NCBI GenBank assembly: GCA_002077045.2
Contig: KZ111150.1
Location: forward strand, 283,777 to 347,776
Length of the DNA stretch: 64,000 bases
Reading direction: 5' to 3'
Source: Rachicladosporium sp. CCFEE 5018
Lineage: Eukaryota; Ascomycota; Dothideomycetes; Cladosporiales; Cladosporiaceae
The translations under genes were made by a program, and so were the position numbers. Numbering within the stretch: position 1 is the stretch's first letter; each line of letters begins with the position of its first letter. Shown here one piece after another: positions 55,678-64,000 of this stretch. Below the pieces are notes generated by a model, which was not told where the DNA came from, searched no databases, and was given only the letters and a program-made list of their open reading frames with translations.

Positions 55678-55930
55678 GGGACGGTTGAGATACTCAGAAG
55701 TCCGGAATGAGCTAGACCGAGCAAACAAGAGCTGTGCTTGGAAAGAATGGGGAGGCCGAATACTTATCACAGGCGTTTGGGCCTTACCGGCACTGTACAT
55801 TCGTCCAGTGTAAAACATAGAGCGCCACAGCGCTGACTTTCCAGCACCTTCTCAGCGTGCATCATGCCTACCATTGTTCCCAGTCATATGTACATCCCCA
55901 CCCTTCCATCCCGGACGTACCCACTTCCAC

Positions 55931-56486
55931 TCACGACCTCTCCCCACTCCTCGCCGCCACATTACTCTCATACCGCGGCAAGAGCGCCGGCGTCTTGATC
56001 CCCACACTCTCATCTCCACCATCCCGCTTCAACAACCCCAGACTCCGGATCTCTCCAGCCGTAGGAAGCGCATCGCGACTCGTCTCCGCTTCTCGTCTTC
56101 GGTATGCCGCTTGCAGGGCTGTGACTTTGGCTGCCTGTATTGTGCATCCTGTCAGCTTCGTCCCAGCAAATGAGTGGTTGCGGAAGCCTGCGCGCTTCCT
56201 TGGGGGTGGGCGCGTTGCATTGGAGCTGCGAGTATGGTTCGTACCTCTTTCCTGTGATGCAGACACTCATAGTAATCCTCTAGCACCGGCGCACACTTGC
56301 TTTTCCCCGAGTCGTTCTCGGCGGAGGTGTTGACGACGTAGCAGGCGAGGACTTCTTGCCAGAAGGGGAAGCAGCGGGAGGGACCTGTGATCGAGGGAGG
56401 TGGTTGTTAGTGAGCGTGTCGAGGCTGAAGGCTGGAAACTTGGGGGGGATGAGGATACCTCCAGTGAGGCCATAGCCTGACGACAT
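55931..56486 (-). CDS. NDUFS5: Complex I 15 kDa (NDUFS5-type) twin CX9C subunit, copy 1
   Basis: Accessory subunit of mitochondrial NADH:ubiquinone oxidoreductase facing the intermembrane space. 123 aa in three exons: 56486..56459, 56385..56246 and 56134..55931. ATG 56486 gives MSSGYGLTG, then exon 2 GPSRCFPFWQEVLACYVVNT and KCAPVLEDYYECLHHRKE, then exon 3 AAKVTALQAAYRRREAETSR. Two CX9C motifs (CFPFWQEVLAC and CAPVLEDYYEC) form the twin disulfide hairpin imported by the Mia40 pathway. The C-terminal extension ends GIKTPALLPRYESNVAARSG. The first exon encodes only nine residues, so the gene is easily missed. The 3' end faces the coiled-coil gene, 253 bp away. Confidence 0.9.
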
Positions 56487-56663
56487 TGTGGTGAGGAATA
56501 AAAAGGTCGAGCAGACTTGCAAAGTGCTGTATGCGGCCTACAGTACATTGCTGCTTGAGCTTGAGGTGCAGTTGGAGTCGTGAAGCCAGCTTACGTAAGG
56601 CGTACGACCGCCGCGCAGCTTGCTTTTCATGACCAGATATCGAACGGTCCTGCATTCCGGACC

Positions 56664-56763
56664 NNNNNNNNNNNNNNNNNNNNNNNNNNNNNNNNNNNNN
56701 NNNNNNNNNNNNNNNNNNNNNNNNNNNNNNNNNNNNNNNNNNNNNNNNNNNNNNNNNNNNNNN
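56664..56763. other. Assembly gap 2 (100 N)
   Basis: Exactly 100 N. The left flank equals sequence ending at 62773; the right flank equals sequence starting at 50651. Confidence 0.99.
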
Positions 56764-56893
56764 ATCAGCAAGATACACACTGAGCGGCGTTGTGAGTGCG
56801 GCACCAGTGGAAGAAACGGCCTGTAAAGAAGATGCATGTTGCCATGGGTTGAATAGTTACATAGATCTCATAATGAAGAGTCATCAATAGTCA

Positions 56894-57619
56894 TCACTTG
56901 CTCACCAATCGCCTGAGCACATCCACCTCCGCCTCCGCCCTCGCAAGCTTAATTCGACCCTCATCCCTCTCCTTAGTCATGTCGGCCAGTAGCTCCTCCA
57001 ACTCCTCCAGACGATCCTGTCTACGTTGACGATAGCGTCTGGCGGCTTCGGTGTTGCGTTCCCGTTTGCGTTTGCGCGTCTCACCCGTGGGTTCCGGGGA
57101 CTTGGACGATGATGGCGAGGGGAGGTTCGAGACGGTCGATGCGTGAGTCGAGTGCATGTCGGGACTTCTGTGAGGGGTGGAAGATGTGGTGGTGGTTGGC
57201 GCGGTTGGCAGAGAGCCAGATGCGGTGTTGATGGGAGCCCAGGTGAACTCTCGTGTCTTCAGTGTGTTGTTCGAGCTGGCGCTGTCAAGGCGCGCAGTAG
57301 AGTTGTCCGGTAGAGTATAGTCAGGTGTCGAAATCAGAGAGGCAGGCCAGAGCTCATTCAACGGGCCAGACGGCACCGAGGCAAGAATCTCATGACCGCC
57401 CGTCGCCGGTGCGGTGTTCAATGTAGTCGACAGATCGAAATCGTAGTCGAAGCCTACAAAGAGGGAGTTGGGGTCTGCTTCAAGCGAACAATCGCTGGTG
57501 CTGCTGAACACATCTTGGGATAGGTCGGGTGTGAGGAAGTCGCTGAAGTCTAGTTGGAGTTCAGGCCAGTCTGCATAGTTGCTGGTGGGGTTGGAGAACT
57601 CTTGTAGGTCTGGATACAC
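56894..57619 (-). CDS. bZIP transcription factor, copy 2; start codon not found
   Basis: Allele of 50781..51506 with a handful of residue changes (for example SATLNT to STTLNT, HETLAS to HEILAS, DSANSN to DSASSN). The basic region and zipper are identical. The frame again opens at GTG (57619) just after TGA GGC CGC CCA CTC, with no ATG upstream of the activation-like region. The conserved absence supports a spliced or non-AUG start rather than a random lesion in one copy. This copy and the left copy are probably the two alleles of a single gene. Confidence 0.8.
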   Translation of the reverse strand: MYPDLQEFSNPTSNYADWPELQLDFSDFLTPDLSQDVFSSTSDCSLEADPNSLFVGFDYDFDLSTTLNTAPATGGHEILASVPSGPLNELWPASLISTPDYTLPDNSTARLDSASSNNTLKTREFTWAPINTASGSLPTAPTTTTSSTPHRSPDMHSTHASTVSNLPSPSSSKSPEPTGETRKRKRERNTEAARRYRQRRQDRLEELEELLADMTKERDEGRIKLARAEAEVDVLRRLVSK

Positions 57620-58688
57620 GAGTGGGCGGCCTCACCGGCGAGGCCTGGAAAGCCTGTTTTGGGTAGGGGTAAAGCGAGCTTGGTGGTGGATGAGGGAGGA
57701 AGAGTAGGGATGACGAGGAAAGCAGCGTTTATGAATGCTTCGCAATGGCAGAGGTGAGGTCGAAGGAGTGGGGCGGAGCAGCCGATACGGATAGCGCTAT
57801 ACTCAATGCAGCTCGACTATACAGCAGGGTACTGACTTCTGCGGAGTATGTTCGACCTCCTCGTCAAAGCTGCAGATTCAGCATCTCAATCCTCGATAGC
57901 TTCAACAAAAACTTCTCCATACCCGTCGTCGATGAGTGATGAGTGAGTCATTATGCGACATCAAGGGTCTTCGAGCTTTCCAACTTGTACGAAGAAGGAC
58001 TGCTTACTTGGCCTAAAGAAGCCAGCAACAATTGTAGGCCACGAACCAAGGCATGACTTGATCAGAGACTGATGACAACCGCACCGTCGGATGGATGTCT
58101 TATGGATAGCTGATCAGACAGCAACCAGCTCTTCACAATGCCAGCCGCCGTCAAGTCATTTAGGATTCAACGACGGATCATCTGGTTGGAATATGGCCTT
58201 GAGATTCGATGCTTCATCAGGCAAATTCGTACATCACGGTCGTGACGACTGCGCGGTCTCTCTACATTGAGAGGCATGAAGGTACTGCTTAGATAGAGAT
58301 CAGTGTGAGTACCAAAGGCCTTGTGGCCGCCAAACGACAGTCAGCTACCAATTCCGTGCAAACCTTACTTCAAGCTAGGATCGATTTCCTTGCGCTACTA
58401 CTGTCGATTAGATGAACCGGACGCCACACATGCGACCCTATGCACGCCGTTTACTCACGGACGCTGCCAAGTGGCCAAATGTAACAAACGCGGCTCAAGA
58501 GGCTCAGCCCTGCAGGTTCAGCTGGAAATATCTTATGTCTTCGATAATCACGCTGATTTTATACTTTCGACGTTGATATCTGTCGCGCTCTCAACACAGG
58601 AAAAGATATCGTCGAGAACGACATGATCTAGGATATAAGCCGTGCATCCAACACGCCATTGTGCCTTAGGGCCTACCTGACATACAAC
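57620..58688. other. Upstream region of bZIP and membrane-protein genes (copy 2)
   Basis: About 1.07 kb, allelic to 51507..52573, with scattered substitutions and small indels. It should hold divergent promoters. Nothing coding is supported. Confidence 0.4.
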
Positions 58689-60169
58689 ATGGCTAGTCCG
58701 GCGAACGAGGTTCCAATGCAATCAGTATCTGCTCGACGACCTCATTTCGAGTTCAGGCTCGAGTCCACGTCGGAAGTCAAACCCTTGATGCAAGGAGATC
58801 AAGAGCACCAGAGTGGCACCAGTGACCCAGCTAGTCAAGCCGGAAGTCTGCCCAAAGGCACAACTGGAGGCCACAGTGCATTGCGCAGCGCACGACGCTA
58901 TTTCTTTCACCAACAGTAAGAGTGTCTTGACGCCAGCGTACAGTGCGTCACTCACCAAGACAGATCGCTGTTCATCAATCTGACCGGAATCGCCTTCCGT
59001 CATGGTGACCATAAATGTTGTGCAAGCGATTCTGATCGACAGTATCGGTAGGAGTGGCCACGTTCTAGCCATCATTCTCGCATTGCCAGCTTGTGTGTTG
59101 GTGGTTATGCTCGCTCTCCTAGCATGGCGGACGACTGTCAAATCTCGGGAGCTTGCTAATGCATGGCATGAGGCAGGCCGTGTGTCCAAACCACAAATTA
59201 TCTTACTCTCGAATGCGGCTGACACCACACAGCAAGCAAAAGACTCGCCTGGATCGGCGTCATACTGACTGTCATCGTCCCCATCGTCATCTGTCAGTTC
59301 ATATACATGCCTCTGGTGGCCCGCTACGAGTGTAAACGTGTCTCATGGACCACGGAGCTCAGGGTGCCAGAGATAGAAAGGTTTCCAGGCATCGCGGCGT
59401 AGTTTGGCGGCACCAACAAGTCAAGCGGTCTGAACATTGACGATGCCCGAGCTCGTTGGGAGAACTCTGATGAAGCGCCCGGCTTCTTCGATCTAAGTCA
59501 GCACAACGCCACGCTAAACCCTCACGTAGCTTTCATCCCGGCGAACTCGAATGGGACTGAAGCAGCGCCAGTCAACCATGGACGGCTGAACTTCTATTTT
59601 GCTTTGACATGTAGGTTGTCCACTGCGCCCTGGTGATGCGAGCGTCCTGACTGACAGCGCTTTTCGCGATAGTCAACAGTAATATCAACCCCGTGACCGG
59701 TATGAGCTTCATCCTATACGACGCCGAATACGGCTTCAATGACCCTCGAGCTCCACTGCACTGCGGCAGCCCGGCGTACCAATGCCTCATCTCCCCACCA
59801 GTGACCACTCGCTCAATCATCAACCTACAGACTACGGCCTACCAATGGGACGACGTCCGCTCTCTCGGATTCAGAGACTACAATGACTCCTGCCCTCCTC
59901 AGCTGAACAGGTACTCGTACTACACTGGTACAGCTGATAGCGCATATCTGGGAGTCCCGCTCGAGAACAGTCACTGCGATGTCGGTGGGAACAATTACAC
60001 TGGCGCGAATTGCTCGTTCTCGATGTTTATCTCGCAGTCCAATGTCATTACGACGCAGAAGAGCTCGCATGGGACTAATCCGTTCAAGATCCTGACTGAT
60101 GAGGGCGGCATCTTAGGTGGCATTCTATTCGTCACGTGCTTCTTCGGGGTCTTCGAGATCTTCGACTGA
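58689..60169 (+). pseudogene. Predicted 3-TM membrane protein, copy 2, frameshift and nonsense codon
   Basis: Allele of 52574..54054. Codon 35 is CAA here (open exon 1), and TAYQWDD is intact. But an extra C at about 58996 (GCCTTCC-GTCATGG against GCCTTCGTCATGG) shifts the frame inside TM1, and CAG in AQFGGTN is TAG at 59400..59402. The last exon is open from about 59680 to 60169 (MSFILYDAEYGFNDPRAPLH, YFGVFEIFD-type end). So each copy is broken, at different places. No single copy encodes the full protein unless some differences are errors. Family not recognised. Confidence 0.65.
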
Positions 60170-60774
60170 GAGATGCGAGAGAAACGCTGCGTGGCTCGCA
60201 CGATGACGGTACCCACACAACATGCGGATAAGACGATGACTGACATATACATAGCACTAGTGGCGGAGTTGCGCGCAATACACGATAGCCACTCTGGTAA
60301 TGTCTTGGGCCAGAGCATAGAGTTACGAAACGCAGAGAGCCATTGCAACGCCTCCTAAGCAATCATGTCTCGTCAAAGGCCACACGCCCAAATCGCTTTC
60401 ACGTACAGATGGGTAGGTAAGGCGATGCATACTCTCATCATCAGATCTGCGAATAGTGCATCTTTCTTCCTTTGCATCGTGACATTGGGTTGATATACTG
60501 GCTTCACCATTTCCATAAGGTCACATATATTAGTGAAGCCGAGAAGTGAATGTTGCGGGAGATCGACTTCACGTCACTTCACTGTACAATAACGGAACAC
60601 AACAATGAACCTCAACTTTTCCTCGAACACCTCGAATACTTCCAGCACTTCGCCCCTACCAACGCTATATTCTGCAAACATATGCGCGATACACAATAAA
60701 ATCACACGGCCGCGTTCACGTTCTCTCTCCGCGCGATCCTCCACAATCTTTCCTTCGCTCTGGCTGATACAAGC
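60170..60774. other. Intergenic; open in-frame tail after the membrane-protein stop (copy 2)
   Basis: After TGA at 60167-60169 the same frame reads EMREKRCVARTMTVP, then DIYIALVAELRAIHDSHSGN and a stop at 60358. This might be a lost C-terminal tail. The remainder is the promoter of the coiled-coil gene. Confidence 0.4.
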
Positions 60775-61785
60775 ATGTCGCCTCCATACTCGCCAATGCT
60801 GGACTTCTCCCTCCTGCATGGACACGCGGATGCAGGCTTCACGCGATGGGAGTGGTATGAAGACCAGCTCGGCCGCCCATTGCCCGAGATACTGTTCGTG
60901 TGCACTCTAGGCTTCGCACTCGTCGGCGTTGTCGCTACGCGGTTGGCCTCGAAGTGGTCCGCGAGAGGTCGAGAAGTCGAGAGGCTGGCGGACGAGAACG
61001 CGACACAGAGAGAGCGCATACGCGACCTCGAGGCTCAAGTTGCCGATCTGCGGGCCCAGGCTCCATGTGAGGCTGCGGATGGGCATTTTCCCACGGGATC
61101 GACACCCTCGCGGAATGATCCTGCGCCGTCTCGGAACAGTCTGATCACTACAAGTGGCGGTCTGGAATTCGAACCTGCTGCAGCGCAGACGAAACTCGAA
61201 GACAACGCCGACAACCGCCGCCTTGAACTGGCTTCCCCACCTGATGTGCGCATCACTACCCCATGCAGCGACCTCGTATCTTGCGATGCTGCGCCCTGGG
61301 TTGGTGAAGCGACAGACGACATGCTGTCCCTTCTCGAAGCTGCGAACCCCTCAAAGCCGCAACGGCTGATCCTGCCATCGACCAACGAAGAGGCCGATAT
61401 CTACACTCCTCATTACACGGCCCATGCTGTCGACCCTTCGCTTCCGACCAATACGACACTAGCCAAGTGTACCAAGCCGTCAAAGAAGGACCAAGCCATA
61501 ATCCAGTCTCAGCACGTCGAGCAGGCGATCACACTCAGGGTCGAGGACAGGATATGCAAGGCTGCGACGGGAGTGCCGAGAGGGTGGACGCAGCGGGATC
61601 AAGAGCGAATGATGCAAGTCGCGTTGCTGGAGCCGGAGAAGGAGGAGAGCAGGTCATTAGGCGCGAGCGTGGAGGAGGCTGGAGAGCAGGGATGGGAGAG
61701 TAGTAGTGAGGAGGAGAGCGACGGAGAAGAAGTCTCTGATGATGAAGAGAGTGATGATGAAGAGCCTTGGAAAGTCGAGGGATGA
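60775..61785 (+). CDS. Single-TM coiled-coil protein, copy 2
   Basis: 336-aa allele of 54661..55677. Residues 1-180 differ at only a few positions (CALGCAL to CTLGFAL, NAKQRER to NATQRER). From about residue 182 (DMLSLLEAANPSKPQ) to about 265 roughly half the residues differ, before the block GVPRGWTQRDQERMMQVA restores identity. The acidic tail differs in length (SSSEEESDGEEVSDDEESDD). The reading frame is intact in both copies, so the gene is under some constraint, while its middle segment is evolving fast or was exchanged. Membrane anchor and coiled coil are conserved. Confidence 0.7.
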   Translation: MSPPYSPMLDFSLLHGHADAGFTRWEWYEDQLGRPLPEILFVCTLGFALVGVVATRLASKWSARGREVERLADENATQRERIRDLEAQVADLRAQAPCEAADGHFPTGSTPSRNDPAPSRNSLITTSGGLEFEPAAAQTKLEDNADNRRLELASPPDVRITTPCSDLVSCDAAPWVGEATDDMLSLLEAANPSKPQRLILPSTNEEADIYTPHYTAHAVDPSLPTNTTLAKCTKPSKKDQAIIQSQHVEQAITLRVEDRICKAATGVPRGWTQRDQERMMQVALLEPEKEESRSLGASVEEAGEQGWESSSEEESDGEEVSDDEESDDEEPWKVEG

Positions 61786-62038
61786 GGATAACAATAGAAG
61801 GCTCTGGCTTCGAGTGAATTTTGACCGATGGACGAAGCCGTTGGGTTGATTGGAGAGGTAGAGGAGTAGGACACCTACGCAGGTAGCGTGTGACTTACCA
61901 CGACTGCGCAATCGCCGAGTGCACAGCAGAACCCGCCATAGCGCTGATCTCCTAGCATCCCCTCAGCACAAATCGTGCCTGTCATCGTTCCTAGTCATAT
62001 GTACATCCCCACCCATCCCGCACGTCCCCACTTCCACT

Positions 62039-62596
62039 TCACGACCTCTCCCCACTCCTCGCCGCAACATTACTCTCATACCGCGGCAAGAGCGCCGGCG
62101 TCTTGATCCCCACACTCTCATCTCCACCATCCCGCTTCAACAACCCCAGACTCCGGATCTCTCCAGCCGTAGGAAGCGCATCGCGACTCGTCTCCGCTTC
62201 TCGTCTTCGGTATGCCGCTTGCAGGGCTGTGACTTTGGCTGCCTGTATTGTGCATCCTGTCAGCTTCGTCCCAGCAACACGAGTGTTCGCGGAAGCCTGC
62301 GCTCAACCTTGGGGGTGCGCGCGTTGCATTGGAGCTGCGACAATGGATTCATACCTCTTTCCTGTGATGCAGACACTCGTAGTAATCCTCTAGCACTGGC
62401 GCGCATTTGCTCTTCCCTGAGTCGTTCTCGGCGGAGGTGTTTACGACGTAGCAGGCGAGGACTTCTTGCCAGAAGGGGAAGCAGCGGGAGGGACCTGTGA
62501 TCGAGGGAGGTGGTTGTTAGTGAGCGTGTCGAGGCTGAAGGCTGGAAACTTGGGGGAAATGAGGATACCTCCAGTGAGGCCATAGCCTGACGACAT
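62039..62596 (-). CDS. NDUFS5: Complex I 15 kDa (NDUFS5-type) twin CX9C subunit, copy 2
   Basis: Allele of 55931..56486 with the same three-exon structure: ATG 62596 (MSSGYGLTG), exon 2 with CFPFWQEVLAC and a second CX9C, exon 3 beginning AAKVTALQAAYRR and ending at TGA 62039. The coding parts are almost identical between copies; the differences fall mostly in the introns, where the second intron shows several substitutions and an indel around 62276-62345. Being complete, and continuing into unique sequence on its 5' side, this is the copy to use as reference for the gene. Function as for copy 1: intermembrane-space-facing complex I subunit, Mia40 import. Confidence 0.9.
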
Positions 62597-63042
62597 TGTG
62601 GTGAGGAATAAAAAGGTCAAGCAGACTTGCAAAGTGCTGTATGCGGCCTACAGTACATTGCTGCTTGAGCTTAAGGTGCAGTTGGAGTCGTGAAGCCAGC
62701 TTACGTAAGGCGTACGACCGCCGCGCAGCTTGCTTTTCATGACCAGATATCGAACGGTCCTGCATTCCGGACCTCACATCTTATACATACATGTCGTACT
62801 GTGAATCGTGTGGCTTCGTGTCATTCCGTCTATCACCATTCCGCGCTACTCTAGTCTACTTCAGCTCGGCACTGAACACAGGCCACGGTGGTCTTAGGCC
62901 GTGCTGTCCACAAATTTTACCGGTAATCGCTGCAGTCGGGCACCCAGATCACCGAGGCCAGTAATGCTGTGTAGCAGAGTCTCAGCCAGAAGCGCTCTGC
63001 GGATCGTCCGCCCAAGCTGCACGTTTGGGCACGTTTAAGGCC
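62597..63042. other. Intergenic; right end of repeat at 62773
   Basis: About 450 bp between the complex I subunit start and the 3' end of the nuclease-fold gene, both on minus. Unique sequence begins after 62773. Nothing else seen. Confidence 0.45.
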
Positions 63043-64000
63043 TCAGACATCCAGCGGCGCACCACCTGAGGTGAAGAACCCGCTCATCGGGGGTCCCTTA
63101 CCACCACTCTTCGGCAGCTTGACCTGGTCACCATCTCCATTCGCATCCCCTGAGCCGGCTGCCTTCATTCCTGGCGGTCTCGGTGGTCCGAACGTGGCAG
63201 CCATCTTCGCGATGCTGTCCTGCACCCTCTTGGCCTCCTCGTTTCCTCCAGAGTCGGCAACGCAAATACCAAGCATAGCCTGAATATGTCAGCATACCTA
63301 TTTAATCATTCAGATCAGACAATCCTACCTGTACAGTGTACACCGCATCATTCCCCGCGTTATGCAAACTCCATCCATCAATCTCGAACGCCTCCAGCAC
63401 ACTCCCCAGCTTCCTCGGATTCACCTCCTTGCTGTAGTGACGGTACATCGCCGCCGTATCCATGACATCACAGAGGTTCCCGCGGTTCTTAACCGAGAAA
63501 CCCAACTGGTGGCAGTAGTCGATATCAGTCTTGGTGTCGTGGCCGAGGAGAACGATCTGGCGTACTTCATCCTTATCGAAGTCGGTAGATCCGGAGCTGA
63601 ACGGATGATGGAAGCAGGAGGTGAGTACGCTGGGGATGTCTTTCTTGGAGACGACCTCGCTTCGGCCGAAGCGGAACGCGTTGGGGCACCCTTGAACGTG
63701 GCGATTGTTGGTGTAGCTGGGATCCATGTACTCCTTGGTGCGGAAGTGGCGGCCACGGATATAAGAGTGCCAGTTCTTGCCGTTCATACCTGCGTCGACT
63801 GCCTTGAGATCGCGAGTATCGAGAGTGGCAACACCGACTTCGGTGATGTAGGCGTGGTTCTGCTCCCATGCTTCCACATCGATGGCAATGAAGATGACGT
63901 CTGGGACGAGAGACTTGGTTGCCGCATCGTCGGGAGATTTAGCAAGACCGAGGAAGTGCTTAGCCTTTGTGAGCTGCCTGCCATTCGGATCCTGGCGGTA
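63043..64000 (-). CDS. Gfd2/YDR514C-like RNase H-fold protein, 3' part (5' end outside window)
   Basis: C-terminal part of a fungal DEDDh-type (RNase H fold) protein. Two exons in the window: 64000..63329 and 63279..63043, intron 63328..63280 (GTAGGA..TATTCAG). The first acidic residues are in IFIAIDVEAWEQNHAYITEV. The domain continues with GVATLDTRD, NWHSYIRGRHFRTKEYMDPS, a strand-like IVLLGHDTKTDIDYCHQLGF with an acidic residue, and SLHNAGNDAVYTVQAMLGIC with the H-x4-D signature of exonuclease motif III. The last 70 residues are disordered, Gly/Pro/Lys-rich (GPPMSGFFTSGGAPLDV). The yeast relatives are linked to mRNA export only indirectly; the activity is not established. The frame is intact and continues past the window end. 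Confidence 0.8.

Larger units (their letters stand above)
50651..56663. repeat. Left copy of 6.0-kb direct repeat ending at gap 2
   Basis: 6013 bp matching 56764..62773 (6010 bp) in order and orientation: bZIP, membrane protein, coiled-coil protein, complex I subunit. The left copy's last bases (CCTGCATTCCGGACC) equal those at 62759..62773, after which the right copy continues into unique sequence. Confidence 0.87.
56764..62773. repeat. Right copy of 6.0-kb direct repeat starting at gap 2
   Basis: 6010 bp matching 50651..56663, starting on the first base after the N run and continuing past 62773 into unique sequence. Confidence 0.87.

Noticed and set aside
1..64000. tRNA genes, CRISPR arrays, transposon terminal repeats, telomeric repeats
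   Set aside because: I looked for B-box-like GGTTCGANTCC, regular short repeats, and TTAGGG runs and found none; the large direct repeats are gap-associated and have no transposon genes.

Overview
The window is nuclear DNA of a filamentous ascomycete. Genes sit close together on both strands, introns are short (about 45-70 nt, GT..AG, often with a CTRAC-like branch site just before the acceptor), and the gene set (MOT1, TOP3, GRR1, a Whi5-like repressor, PAM18, RLP24, a complex I CX9C subunit, small F-box paralogues) is typical of Dothideomycetes. A diploid or heterozygous black yeast such as Hortaea would fit the allelic overlaps described below, but the species is an inference. I saw no tRNA or rRNA gene, CRISPR array, origin or intact transposon.

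Layout. 1-9.9 kb: 5' part of MOT1, an alpha/beta hydrolase, an acyl-CoA synthetase and a long disordered protein. 10-16 kb: four small F-box-like genes or remnants (two with in-frame TAG codons) around a secreted Thr/Ser-rich protein. 16-18.3 kb: a TPR/J-domain co-chaperone. 20-33.4 kb: TOP3, two CmcJ/GA4-desaturase-like genes and GRR1, present twice on either side of a 100-N gap. 33.9-50 kb: formyl-THF deformylase, an MFS sugar transporter with a frameshift, a Whi5-like repressor, ALKBH6, a UDP-glycosyltransferase, a Dal5-type MFS carrier, PAM18, RLP24 and a CDK-site-rich disordered protein. 50.6-62.8 kb: bZIP factor, membrane protein, coiled-coil protein and complex I 15 kDa subunit, again present twice on either side of a second 100-N gap. 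63-64 kb: part of a Gfd2/YDR514C-like nuclease-fold protein.

Main observation. Both gaps are exactly 100 N, and each is flanked by near-identical direct repeats of almost equal length (5385/5392 bp and 6013/6010 bp) that stop precisely at the gap. This is what unmerged overlapping contig ends from two divergent haplotypes look like, so the apparent tandem duplications are probably assembly artefacts. If so, the window offers a side-by-side view of two alleles. They differ in ways that matter: a TOP3 intron reduced to 22 nt in one copy, a CmcJ-like gene broken in one copy and open in the other, and two genes (a second CmcJ-like gene and a membrane protein) broken in both copies by different mutations. 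Several of the nonsense changes are C-to-T at CpA, as expected of RIP. Several 1-bp frameshifts could instead be sequencing errors.

Function. Most genes are unrelated housekeeping genes. I see no gene cluster that clearly acts together, and no strong candidate for a new multi-gene system.
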